Below are positions 8,593 through 17,179 of a DNA stretch of 64,000 nucleotides, piece by piece. The number at the start of each line of letters is the position of its first letter. Position 1 is the first letter of the stretch. Source of the stretch: Paracoccus aminovorans (lineage in GTDB: Bacteria > Pseudomonadota > Alphaproteobacteria > Rhodobacterales > Rhodobacteraceae); contig NZ_KQ955208.1 of the NCBI RefSeq assembly GCF_001546115.1, forward strand, positions 1,629,005 to 1,693,004, in the 5' to 3' direction. The notes under the pieces are model-generated. The model worked only from the letters and a program-made list of their open reading frames with translations, had not been told where the DNA came from and made no database searches. A program made the translations under genes and the position numbers.

Positions 8593-8769
8593 CTAGCCGT
8601 ATTTTGCCTTGGGTCCGGCCAGCCACCAGATGATCAGCCCGACCACCGGCAGGATGGCGACCAGCGCGATCCAGATCAGCTTGGTCGTGGTCGTCTCGTT
8701 GGTGTTGATGATCGAGGCGATCGCCCAGACATCCAAAGCGAAGATGATGATGCCGAGAATATAGCTCAT
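8593..8769 (-). CDS. Small two-helix membrane protein, PLDc_N type
   Basis: 58 aa with two hydrophobic helices (about residues 2-20 and 30-51) separated by a polar turn TNETTTTK and ending in the motif WWLAGPKAKYG. This matches the phospholipase D N-terminal (PLDc_N) membrane domain found alone in many small stress-associated proteins; no catalytic HKD motif is present. The ATG at 8769 was chosen because the upstream GTG lies within the mapped promoter spacing. A perfect EcfG-type promoter lies 31-55 bp upstream, so general stress control is inferred. Confidence 0.8.
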   Translation of the reverse strand: MSYILGIIIFALDVWAIASIINTNETTTTKLIWIALVAILPVVGLIIWWLAGPKAKYG

Positions 8770-8799
8770 GGGGCGCCCTCGTCCGTTATCCGCCAGCAC

Positions 8800-8824
8800 A
8801 ACGGCGAAAGCGCCTGCCGGTTCC
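8800..8824 (-). promoter_or_regulatory. EcfG-type stress promoter GGAAC-N16-CGTT
   Basis: On the minus strand GGAAC (8824-8820) is followed by a 16-bp spacer and CGTT (8803-8800). This is the consensus recognised by EcfG, the general stress sigma factor of alphaproteobacteria, whose gene is at 39.1-39.7 kb in this window. It would start transcription about 25 nt before the small PLDc_N gene. Confidence 0.7.
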
Positions 8825-8884
8825 GCTAGTTGTTTGATCCCATGGTTTGATGGTGCGATCCTTTCTCAGGAACGGAGGGGCCCT

Positions 8885-9761
8885 ATGGGACAGGTTCGCC
8901 ACGGGAGCGCCCGACCACGCACGCTATCCGAGCAGCAATAATGAAGGCCGACCCGCCATTGGTCCGAGGCTGGCCCGAATGATCGCAAGCTTCTCTCGCG
9001 GCGCTGAGCCGGGAGCTCGGCATCAACCCGAAGACAGTGGCTAAGTGGCGCAAGCGCCAGAGCGTCGAAGATCTGAACCGGGCCGAAAGCACCACGGTCA
9101 ACGACGCTGACCGAAGACGAGGAAGCGATGGTGATAGCCTTCCGGCGCCATAGCCTGCTGCCTCTGGACGACTGCCTCTATGCCCTACAGCCGTCGATCC
9201 CCCATTTGACGCGGTCGGCTTTGCACTTGGTCATAGACCGGACCAGCAAGTTTGCTTCACGCGGCTGGTCGAAAAGGCCGGCAAGATGGCCGCCGCCCAA
9301 TTTCTACGTGATCTGGTTGCCGCCGTTCCCTACCGACGGCATACGGTGCTGACAGACAACGGCGTCCAGTTCACCAACCATGCCCGCCACAAATACGCTT
9401 TCCACCACATCTTCGGGCGTGTCTGCGACGAGAACGGCATCGAACACAGACTCGCCAGAATCAATCATCCATGGACCAATGGGCAGGTCGAGCGGATGAA
9501 CCGCACCATCAAGAAGGGTGAAGCGGATCAGAAAACGATCCAGGGATCGTTTTCCCGCTGAACGTCAAACGCTTCCACTACGACAGCCACGATCCACTGC
9601 AGACGCATCTCGCCGACGTCATGGCGGCCTACAACTTCGCGCGCAGGCTCAAGACCCTCACCGGCCCCACGCCCTACGAATAGATCTGCAAGGTCTGGAC
9701 TTCGGAGCCAGACAAATTCATCGTCAATCCGATCCACCAAATGCCGGGACTGAGCACCTAG
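8885..9761 (+). pseudogene. Decayed IS481-family transposase
   Basis: Conserved pieces of an IS481 transposase occur in order but in different frames: GQVRHGSA at the start, ALSRELGINPKTVAKWRKR (helix-turn-helix), LLPLDDCLYALQPSIPHLTRSALH, IDRTSKFA, TDNGVQFTN, NGIEHRLARINHPWTNGQVERMNRTIK, and MAAYNFARRLKTL through FIVNPIHQMPGL. Several frameshifts are needed, and the segment with the first catalytic Asp is lost (SALH runs directly into IDRTSKFA). A short palindromic insert interrupts the end of the catalytic domain near 9515-9562. The final TAG overlaps the hslU stop codon on the other strand. No active element remains. Confidence 0.9.
9531..9554. repeat. Palindromic insert inside the IS481 remnant
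   Basis: GAAAACGATCC and its exact complement GGATCGTTTTC are separated by two bases. The palindrome lies in about 48 bp (9515-9562) that interrupt the transposase between IKE-like and TVKRFHYD-like codons, so it arrived after the IS. Similar palindromes embedded in reading frames are familiar to me from Rhodobacteraceae, but I could not count copies. Confidence 0.65.
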
Positions 9762-11065
9762 AGCACATAGCGCGACAGATCGGTCGAGCGCGCAAGATCG
9801 CCCAGATGCGTCTCGACGAAGCCGGCATCGACCAGCACGGACTCGCCCGAGCGGTCGGGGGCGCTGAAGGACAGCTCCTCGAACACCCGCTCGATCACCG
9901 TGTAAAGCCGCCGCGCGCCGATGTTCTCGACCGAGCCGTTGACCTCGGCCGCGATCCGCGCCAGCGCCCGCACGCCGTCCTCGGCGAAGGTGACGGTGAC
10001 GCCCTCGGTCGCCATCAGCGCGGTATATTGCCGGGTCAGGGCGTTGTCGGTTTCGGTCAGGATGCGGATGAAATCCTCCTCGGTCAGGGCGCGCAGCTCG
10101 ACCCGGATCGGCAGCCGGCCCTGCAATTCCGGCAAGAGGTCCGAGGGCTTGGCGATGTGGAACGCCCCCGAGGCGATGAACAGGATATGGTCGGTCTTCA
10201 CCGGCCCGTATTTGGTGCTGACGGTGGTGCCCTCGATCAAGGGCAACAGGTCGCGCTGCACCCCCTCGCGCGAGACGTCGCCGCCGCGCGCATCGGTGCG
10301 CGTCGCCACCTTGTCGATCTCGTCGATGAAGACGATGCCGTTTTCCTGCACCGATTCCAGCGCGGCGGCCTTCACCGCCTCGTCGTCCAAGAGCTTGTCC
10401 GCCTCCTCGGCGATCAGCAGCTCATAGCTTTCCGAGACGGTGACCTTGCGCCGCACCCGCCGGCCGCCAAAGGCCTTCATCAGCCCCGACAGGTCCATCA
10501 TGCCGCCCATCGGCTGGCCGGGCTGGCCCGGCACCTCCATCATGCCGAAGGGGTTGGAATTGTCCTGCACCTCCAGCTCGATCACGGTGTCGTCCAGCTC
10601 GCCGCGCTTCAGCTTGTCGCGAAACATCTGCTTGGTCTGCTCGCGCGCGCCCTCGCCGGCCAGCGCAGCCACGACGCGATCCTCGGCCGATTTGTGGGCG
10701 CGGGCCTTGACCGCCTCGCGCATGCGCTCGCGGGTCTCGACGATGGCGGCATCGGCCAGGTCGCGGATGATCTGCTCGACGTCGCGGCCGACATAGCCGA
10801 CCTCGGTGAACTTGGTCGCCTCGACCTTCAGGAAGGGGGCGCGGGCCAGCTTGGCCAGCCGGCGGCTGATCTCGGTCTTGCCGACGCCGGTCGGGCCGAT
10901 CATCAGGATGTTCTTGGGATAGACCTCGTCCCGCAGGTCATCGCCCAGCTGCCGGCGCCGCCAACGGTTGCGCAGCGCCACGGCCACGGCGCGCTTGGCG
11001 TCCTTCTGGCCGATGATGAACCGGTCCAGCTCGGACACGATCTCGCGCGGGGTCAGGTCGGACAT
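9758..11065 (-). CDS. hslU: HslU, ATPase subunit of the HslVU protease
   Basis: 435 aa, usual length. Starts [20 protein letters not shown]; Walker [10 protein letters not shown] at about residues 56-64, Walker B with FIDEIDKVA, sensor region ASGAFH, and the C-terminus DLSRYVL, which docks into HslV. HslU is a hexameric unfoldase feeding substrates to HslV in the cytoplasm. Unlike the usual hslVU pair, hslV is 0.8 kb away with an opposite-strand gene between them. The stop codon TAG abuts the end of an IS481 remnant, yet the protein is full length. Confidence 0.97.
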   Translation of the reverse strand: MSDLTPREIVSELDRFIIGQKDAKRAVAVALRNRWRRRQLGDDLRDEVYPKNILMIGPTGVGKTEISRRLAKLARAPFLKVEATKFTEVGYVGRDVEQIIRDLADAAIVETRERMREAVKARAHKSAEDRVVAALAGEGAREQTKQMFRDKLKRGELDDTVIELEVQDNSNPFGMMEVPGQPGQPMGGMMDLSGLMKAFGGRRVRRKVTVSESYELLIAEEADKLLDDEAVKAAALESVQENGIVFIDEIDKVATRTDARGGDVSREGVQRDLLPLIEGTTVSTKYGPVKTDHILFIASGAFHIAKPSDLLPELQGRLPIRVELRALTEEDFIRILTETDNALTRQYTALMATEGVTVTFAEDGVRALARIAAEVNGSVENIGARRLYTVIERVFEELSFSAPDRSGESVLVDAGFVETHLGDLARSTDLSRYVL

Positions 11066-11194
11066 CGGGGACTCCTGTATCATTCGCGCATCACTTAAAT
11101 CCGGCGCAGCGGCGTTTCAACCAAGCGGCTGGACAGAAACGCCGCCACGCGCCAGTCTGGTCGCCTTTTCCGCAAACATGAAGGAACCGGAACC

Positions 11195-11806
11195 ATGCGA
11201 CCCGGTCGCGACCTGCCCGATGCCCCGATGCTGACCCGCCGCGCCCTGGCGCGCGGCCTTGCCGCCGGAACCGCCGCGCTTGGCATCGGCGCCGGCCGGA
11301 GCCAGGCTGCGATCCCGCCGGCCATGGACCCGGGGCTGCGCGACGCGGCACTGCGCGGGCTGGCGCTGGCCGGCCAGCGCGGCGACCCGGTCGGCGCGGC
11401 GGCGGCGCAGGCGACGGCGGCGCGGCTGGCCGAAAGCGACCCCGAGGGCGCGCTGCTCTTCCGCCTCTACCGCAAGCTCGACGTGCGCCCGGCAGCGCAT
11501 TACCGCCCCGACATGCCCGCGGCGGCCGAAGCCGATCTCGCGCTGCTGCACGACGCCATCGCCGCCAGCACGCCGGTCGCCTTCGGCTATACCGACCTGC
11601 ACGACAACCGCAGCGAACGCACGGTGCTGCCGCTGGCGCTGGTCCACCCGGCGCAGGGCGTGAAGCTGCTGGCCTTCTGCCTCCAGGCGCAGGATTTCCG
11701 CCAGTTCTTCGTGCGGGCAATGTCCGGCCTGGCCCCGCAGCCGGGCGATTTCGCGGCCGGGCGCATGGCGCTCCTCACGGGGCTCGCGGAAAAGGAAGGC
11801 GCCTGA
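11195..11806 (+). CDS. WYL-like domain protein with Tat-type signal
   Basis: 203 aa, or 192 aa from the second Met at 11228. Residues 13-40 form a twin-arginine-like signal (TRRALARG, then an Ala/Gly-rich stretch ending near SQA). The C-terminal half (about 120-190) resembles a WYL ligand-sensing fold: AFGYTDLHDNRSERTVLPLALVHPAQGVK, then LLAFCLQAQDFRQFFVRAMSGL. A WYL-like domain with an export signal is unusual, because WYL domains normally belong to cytoplasmic regulators; the signal call is my inference. It lies divergent from hslU and convergent with hslV, splitting the hslVU pair. Confidence 0.65.
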   Translation: MRPGRDLPDAPMLTRRALARGLAAGTAALGIGAGRSQAAIPPAMDPGLRDAALRGLALAGQRGDPVGAAAAQATAARLAESDPEGALLFRLYRKLDVRPAAHYRPDMPAAAEADLALLHDAIAASTPVAFGYTDLHDNRSERTVLPLALVHPAQGVKLLAFCLQAQDFRQFFVRAMSGLAPQPGDFAAGRMALLTGLAEKEGA

Positions 11807-11872
11807 CCAGCTTCTTTCTTGCGTAAATATCCTGGGGGGAGTCGCCGCAGGCGATGGGGGGCAACGCCCCCC

Positions 11873-12427
11873 TTACCCCAGGACCTCGACCGTCAGGTTG
11901 CCATTGGTATAGACGCAGATGTCGGCGGCGATGGCCATGGCGCGCCGCGCCACCGCTTCGGCATCCAGCTCGCTCTCCATCAGCCCGCGCGCCGCGGCCA
12001 GGGCATAGTTCCCGCCCGAGCCGATGGCGGCCACGTCATGCTCGGGCTCCAGCACGTCGCCGGCGCCGGTCACCACGAAGATCTCGCGCCCGTCGGTGAC
12101 GATCAGCATGGCCTCGAGATTGCGCAGGTACTTGTCCATGCGCCAGTCCTTGGCCAGGTCGACACAGGCCCGCGCCAGCTGCCCCGGCGCCGCCTCCAGC
12201 TTCTTCTCCAGCCGCTCGAGCAGGGTGAAGGCATCGGCGGTCGAGCCGGCGAAGCCCACCACCACGTCATGCCCGCCGGGCTTCAGCCGCCGCACCTTGC
12301 GCGCCGTGCCCTTCATCACCGTCTGGCCGACGCTGACCTGGCCGTCGCCGGCGACGACGACCTTGCCGCCGCGCCGCACCGCCAGGATGGTGGTGCCGTG
12401 CCAGCCGGGAAGTTTCTCCTGCGCCAT
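11873..12427 (-). CDS. hslV: HslV, peptidase subunit of the HslVU protease
   Basis: 184 aa. The sequence [30 protein letters not shown] contains the catalytic N-terminal Thr exposed after removal of about 11 residues, and the proteasome-beta-like fold continues to the end ([28 protein letters not shown]). HslV forms the two-ring proteolytic core. It is separated from hslU by the WYL-like gene on the opposite strand, so the two subunits cannot be made from a simple dicistronic mRNA. Confidence 0.96.
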   Translation of the reverse strand: MAQEKLPGWHGTTILAVRRGGKVVVAGDGQVSVGQTVMKGTARKVRRLKPGGHDVVVGFAGSTADAFTLLERLEKKLEAAPGQLARACVDLAKDWRMDKYLRNLEAMLIVTDGREIFVVTGAGDVLEPEHDVAAIGSGGNYALAAARGLMESELDAEAVARRAMAIAADICVYTNGNLTVEVLG

Positions 12428-12511
12428 CGTGCTCTCCGCATTCCTGTTGCGGCTCAGATATGACCGGCCCGCCTCTTTCGCAACCCGCTCGGCACCGCTA
12501 GCCTGCCGGCC

Positions 12512-13414
12512 ATGACTCACGCTCCGATCCTGCGCGTCTACCTGGAGGGCCCGCTGCTGCACATGACGCGGGCGGGCAAGATGAATTTCCTGAACGTGCT
12601 GAAGGCGGCCGTGGAATCGCGGGGCTGGCGCGTCGAATGGCACGAGACCGGCCCCGAGGCGCGCCGCACCGCCCCGCGCCGGGACGGCTATGCGCTGTTT
12701 CACATGCAGCCGCCGACGCATGACCGGGCGCTGAGCTTTCGCCGCGCCTATCACTATCCGTTCTGGCGCATCGAGACCACGCAGCAGCGCTGGCGCTTCC
12801 GGGTGGCGCAGGCCCGCTTCGACCCGGCGACGGTGGACCCCGCCCCGGCCGAGGCATTCGCCCGCGCCCTGCGCGAACGGGTGCTGCCCGGCCCGCCGCC
12901 TGCGCGGACGGGGCCGGTGCTGGTGCCGCTGCAGGGGCATATCCGCCGCTGCCGCTCGTTCCAGACCATGAGCCCGGTCCAGATGCTGGAGCATGTCGCC
13001 GCCAGCGGCCGGCCCACCGTTGCGACCCTGCATCCCAGGGAAAGCTACGATGCCGCCGACCATGCCGCGCTGGCCCGGCTGGCCAGGCGCCACCCGAACC
13101 TGCGCATCGGCGGCGACACGGGCCAGTTCTTGCGCGACTGCGCCTTCGTCGCGACGCAGAACAGCGGCGTGGGTTTCGACGGCTATATCCTCGGCAAGCC
13201 GGCGGTGCTGTTCGGGCAGATCGACTTTCACCATATCGGGCTGAACGTGGCCGACCTCGGCCCCGGCCCGGCGCTGGCGGCGGCCGGAAGCCACGCCCCG
13301 GATTTCGCCCGCTATCTGTGGTGGTTCCTGCAAGAGCAGTCGATCAACGCCAGCCGCCCCGAGGCGCCGGAGCGCATCCTGGCCGCCATGCGAAAGGGCG
13401 GCTGGCCGATCTGA
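12512..13414 (+). CDS. Conserved hypothetical, capsule-polysaccharide-synthesis-like
   Basis: 300 aa, soluble. The C-terminal part has the pattern [29 protein letters not shown], reminiscent of the sugar-nucleotide-binding half of Kdo-transferase-like capsule export proteins; upstream [25 protein letters not shown] and TLHPRESY fit the same fold. I cannot assign a substrate. It starts 85 bp from hslV in the divergent direction and ends at a terminator-like inverted repeat shared with trxA. Confidence 0.6.
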   Translation: MTHAPILRVYLEGPLLHMTRAGKMNFLNVLKAAVESRGWRVEWHETGPEARRTAPRRDGYALFHMQPPTHDRALSFRRAYHYPFWRIETTQQRWRFRVAQARFDPATVDPAPAEAFARALRERVLPGPPPARTGPVLVPLQGHIRRCRSFQTMSPVQMLEHVAASGRPTVATLHPRESYDAADHAALARLARRHPNLRIGGDTGQFLRDCAFVATQNSGVGFDGYILGKPAVLFGQIDFHHIGLNVADLGPGPALAAAGSHAPDFARYLWWFLQEQSINASRPEAPERILAAMRKGGWPI

Positions 13415-13427
13415 CCCGCCGCCCTTT
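13393..13427. terminator. Bidirectional terminator-like hairpin
   Basis: AAAGGGCGGC (13393-13402) pairs with GCCGCCCTTT (13418-13427) over a 15-nt loop that contains the stop codon of the plus-strand gene. It sits between two convergent genes and could end transcription from both, though the T runs are short. Confidence 0.5.
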
Positions 13428-13444
13428 GCGGAAATCCGTCCCGA

Positions 13445-13768
13445 TCAGATCGAATCGTCGATCCAGGCCTTCAGCGCGGCCTTGGGCGCGGCGCCGATCT
13501 TGTTCGAGACCACCTGGCCGTCCTTGAACAGGAACAGCGCCGGAATGCCGCGCACGCCCAGGGCGGCCGGGCTTTCCGGGTTCTCGTCCACGTTCACCTT
13601 GACGATCTTGACGCGGCCTTGATACTCGGCCGCCAGCTCTTCCAGCGAGGGGCCGATCTGCCGGCAGGGGCCGCACCACTCCGCCCAGAAATCCACGACG
13701 ACGGGGGTCGCGGACTGGCGCACTTCGCTGTCGAAATCGGCGTCGGTAACGGCTTGGGTATTGGCCAT
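13445..13768 (-). CDS. trxA: Thioredoxin
   Basis: 107 aa with the active site WCGPC at residues 31-35 inside [18 protein letters not shown], and the cis-Pro loop GIPALFLF at about 73-80. It is a cytoplasmic disulfide reductase. It is the last gene of the run tsaE/amgK-murU-addB-addA-trxA; the gap after addA is 51 bp. The ATG at 13768 gives the standard thioredoxin N-terminus. Confidence 0.97.
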   Translation of the reverse strand: MANTQAVTDADFDSEVRQSATPVVVDFWAEWCGPCRQIGPSLEELAAEYQGRVKIVKVNVDENPESPAALGVRGIPALFLFKDGQVVSNKIGAAPKAALKAWIDDSI

Positions 13769-13819
13769 GGGATGCTCCTGCGCAATGCCGGAGGGATCCG
13801 GCAGGAATGTCTCCAAGAG

Positions 13820-16800
13820 CTAGGCACCCGCGGCACCGGGGTCAAGGGCCGCCAGCACCGCATCCAGCTGCGCATCGGGCAGCGGCATCAGGCTGCGCGT
13901 CGCCGTCCACAGCACGGCCATCTCGACCCGGTGCCCGGGCCAGATCGCCCGCAGCGCGTCGCGATAGGCGGCCATCTGGCGCAGGATGCCCAGCGGCACC
14001 TCCCCGGGACCGGCCGGCACCTCGCGGTTCGACTTGTAGTCCACCGCCAGCAGCCGGTCCTTTGTGATCACAAGCCGGTCGATCTGGCCCAGCACCACGC
14101 CGATGCCCGGCACCGGCGCGGCCAGCGCCAGTTCGCGGAAAAGCGCGCCGCCTTCGGGCAGCGCGAAGACCTGGGAAAGCTCGGGCGCCTCGGTCACGGC
14201 CCGGGCCTCGAAGAGAAGCTGCGCCAGCGCGTCCGGGCCGGGCAGCCCGCCCTCGGCATCGGCCAGCAGGTCGCGGGCCAGCACCGGCCATTCGGCGGGG
14301 TCGCGGCCGGGCAGATGCTCCAGAAGCAGGTGCAGCCGGGTGCCGAACAGCATCGCCGCCTCGGCGTCCCCTGCCCCGCCGCCGATCACCTTGGCGCCGC
14401 CCAGACCCGAGGCCGACACCGGACGCCGCTTGGCCGGAACCGGCGGCAGCGGCGCCGACAGCCAGTCGGGCAACGCGGCCACGGGCCGGGTCCGGGGCGG
14501 GCTGTCGGGCGCCGCCTCGGGCCAGTCGCCCCATTCCAGGCGCCGGATATCGCCCCAGAGCGACGGGATGCGGCGCTCAGCCAGGCTGCTGCGGGCAAAG
14601 CCGGCCTCGACCATGCCATGCCAGCTTTCGGCATCGGTCTCGCCCGCCGCGGCGACGATCAGCCAGCTTTCGGCGCGGGTCAGCCCGACATAGAGCAGGC
14701 GCTTCCTTTCCTCGAGCTGGCGGCCGGTCTGTTCCTCGGCCAGCGCCTCGACCGGGTCCGGCCGCTCGCCCTTGCGGCCGCGCCACAGCGCCAGGCCATC
14801 CGCGCCCGGCAACACCGGCGCCTCGCGCGGGGCGCGGCGCTTGGCGCAATCGGGCATGATGACGATGGGGCTTTCCAACCCCTTCGAGCCATGCACGGTC
14901 ATCACCCGGATCAGCCCCTCGCCATCGCCGGCGCTGCCGGGCTGGCGGCGCACCTCGATCTCGTCGCCGGCCAGCCAGACCAGGAAGCCGGTCAGCGAGG
15001 GCGTCTCGCTGGCCTCATAGCGCAGCGCCTGCGACAGCAGCTCATCGATGCCGTCCTGCGCCTCGGGACCCAGCCGGGCGATCAGCCGCGCGCGGCCGCC
15101 GTGGCGGATCAGCAGGCGCTGGATCAGGTCATAGGGGCGCAGGAATCCGGTCTGACCCATCAGGTCCGACAGGATCTCGACCGCCTCGCGATGGTCCGAA
15201 TCGCGCAGGCGCCGCCACAGGTATTCGCCGCGCTTGCGGCCCCGGGCCAGCCAGTAAAGCTGTTCCTCGCTAAGGCCGAACAGCGGCGAGCGCAGGATGG
15301 CGGCCAGCGACAGGTCGTCCTCGGGCGTGGCCAGCACCGAAAGCAGCGCACGGATGTCCTGCACCGCGATCTCGCCGCCCAGCTTCAGCCGGTCGGCGCC
15401 GGCGACCGGCAGGCCGGCGGATTTCAGCGCCGCGATGATCTCCTGGAACAGGTCCGAGCGGCGCTGCACCAGGATCAGCACATCGCCGGCCCGGATGCGG
15501 CGCACCGCGCCGGTCTTGCCGTCCAGGATCGGCTGCCCCAGCATCGCCGCAATGCCTTCGGCAATGGCGCGGGCCAGCTGCGTGGTTTCCGCGTTCTCGG
15601 CCGGCTTGTCCACCGGGTCGGTCCAGTCGCCGGGCGCGGGCTTCTCGGGCTTGGGAATCGCCGGCCACAGGTCCACCCGGCCGGGCATGGCGGCGCGAAA
15701 GGCGCGGTGCTGCGGCGGATCGCCCAGCCCCCGCGCGGCATCGCCGGCAAAAACCTGGTCGACCAGCGCCAGGATCGCGGGCGAGCTGCGGAAGGAATGG
15801 CGCAGTTCCAGCACCTGCATCGGCTGCTCGACCGCCTCGAAACCGGCGGCGAAACCGGCGCGGCGGGCCTCGAAGACGGCGATATCGGCGCCCTGGAAGC
15901 TGTAGATCGACTGTTTCGGGTCGCCGACGACGAAAAGGCTGCGCGTGTGATCCCGCGCGCCCTGCCCGGCGGTGAATTCGTCGGTCAGGCGCTGGATCAC
16001 CTGCCATTGCGCCGGGCTGGTGTCCTGCGCCTCGTCGACCAGGATGTGGTCGATGCCGCCGTCCAGCCGGAACAGCACCCATTGCGCCATGCTGCCTTCG
16101 GACAGAAGCCGCGCCGTGCGCTCGATCAGGTCGTCGAAATCCAGATGGCCGCCCGCCGCCTTCTGCGCGCGATAGCGGGACAGGAAGGCGTGGCCGAAAC
16201 GGTGCAGCGCCAGGCACTTCTGGGCATGGGCCAGGGCGATGCGCGGCAGGCGGGCATCGGCCACCCGCTCCATCAGGATCGCCAGATCGTCCATCAGCCC
16301 GGCGCAGGGGCCGCTGCGCAGCGCCTTGGTCGGGAAGCTGTCGTATTTCGGCGCAAAGGGTTCCTTGGCCCCTGCCCCGTTCAGCAGCACCGATTCCAGG
16401 ATCGCGAGTTCCGCCGCGCCCGGCTGCACCCAGTCGCCGGCCGCCAGCCTCGCCGCCGCCTTCTGATCGTTGGGCCCCGATTTCAGCAGATGCGGGATCA
16501 GCGCCGGGATGACCCGCGCGCCGTCGGCGAAGGTCTGGGCCAGCAGCCCGGCCATGTCGGCGCCCGGGGCCAGACCGCAGGCCGCCCAGAGCGCGTCCCG
16601 GTCCGCGGGGGCATCGAACCCCCGCAGACCGGCCAGGAAAGCGTCGAGCTTCTCGCCCGAATGCAGCGCCAGCAGGTCTTGCAAGGCGGGATGATCCTCA
16701 TGCGCCATGTCCTCGATGATCTCGGCGCGGATCAGCGCGGCGCTGCGGTCGTCAAGCTCGGTGAAGCCATGCGGCACGCCGGCCTCGATCGGAAAGCGGC

Positions 16801-17179
16801 GCAGCACGCCGGCGCAGAAGCTGTGGATGGTCTGCACCTTCAGCCCGCCCGGCGTCTCGATGGCCCGCGCGAACAGCCGGCGCGCGGCGGGCAGGTCGGG
16901 GGCGGCGCTCTCGCCCAGCCGGGCCAGTTCGGCGCGCAGGGCAGGCTCGGGCAGCATGGCCCATTCGCCCAGGCGCTTCAGCAGGCGGTTCTGCATCTCG
17001 CTGGCGGCGGCCTTGGTATAGGTCAGGCACAGGATTCGCTCGGGCGCCGTCCCGGCCAGCAGAAGCCGCGCCACCCGGTCGGTCAGCACCCGGGTCTTGC
17101 CCGAGCCCGCGTTGGCGGTGAGCCAGGTCGAGCGCAGGGGTTCCGCCGCCCGCACCTGCGCCAGGGTGGCCTCATCCAT
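13820..17179 (-). CDS. addA: AddA helicase-nuclease subunit
   Basis: 1119 aa. UvrD-type helicase motifs: Walker A LTANAGSGKTRVLTDR near the N-terminus, CLTYTKAAASEMQNRLL, VDEAQDTSPAQW, FVVGDPKQSIYSFQGAD, TVHGSKGLESPIVI and LLYVGLTRAESW. The C-terminal RecB-type nuclease motif is LLAVDYKSNREV. AddAB processes double-strand breaks for RecA loading. The start (17179) overlaps the addB stop by 8 bp, so the subunits are translated together. Confidence 0.97.
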   Translation of the reverse strand: MDEATLAQVRAAEPLRSTWLTANAGSGKTRVLTDRVARLLLAGTAPERILCLTYTKAAASEMQNRLLKRLGEWAMLPEPALRAELARLGESAAPDLPAARRLFARAIETPGGLKVQTIHSFCAGVLRRFPIEAGVPHGFTELDDRSAALIRAEIIEDMAHEDHPALQDLLALHSGEKLDAFLAGLRGFDAPADRDALWAACGLAPGADMAGLLAQTFADGARVIPALIPHLLKSGPNDQKAAARLAAGDWVQPGAAELAILESVLLNGAGAKEPFAPKYDSFPTKALRSGPCAGLMDDLAILMERVADARLPRIALAHAQKCLALHRFGHAFLSRYRAQKAAGGHLDFDDLIERTARLLSEGSMAQWVLFRLDGGIDHILVDEAQDTSPAQWQVIQRLTDEFTAGQGARDHTRSLFVVGDPKQSIYSFQGADIAVFEARRAGFAAGFEAVEQPMQVLELRHSFRSSPAILALVDQVFAGDAARGLGDPPQHRAFRAAMPGRVDLWPAIPKPEKPAPGDWTDPVDKPAENAETTQLARAIAEGIAAMLGQPILDGKTGAVRRIRAGDVLILVQRRSDLFQEIIAALKSAGLPVAGADRLKLGGEIAVQDIRALLSVLATPEDDLSLAAILRSPLFGLSEEQLYWLARGRKRGEYLWRRLRDSDHREAVEILSDLMGQTGFLRPYDLIQRLLIRHGGRARLIARLGPEAQDGIDELLSQALRYEASETPSLTGFLVWLAGDEIEVRRQPGSAGDGEGLIRVMTVHGSKGLESPIVIMPDCAKRRAPREAPVLPGADGLALWRGRKGERPDPVEALAEEQTGRQLEERKRLLYVGLTRAESWLIVAAAGETDAESWHGMVEAGFARSSLAERRIPSLWGDIRRLEWGDWPEAAPDSPPRTRPVAALPDWLSAPLPPVPAKRRPVSASGLGGAKVIGGGAGDAEAAMLFGTRLHLLLEHLPGRDPAEWPVLARDLLADAEGGLPGPDALAQLLFEARAVTEAPELSQVFALPEGGALFRELALAAPVPGIGVVLGQIDRLVITKDRLLAVDYKSNREVPAGPGEVPLGILRQMAAYRDALRAIWPGHRVEMAVLWTATRSLMPLPDAQLDAVLAALDPGAAGA

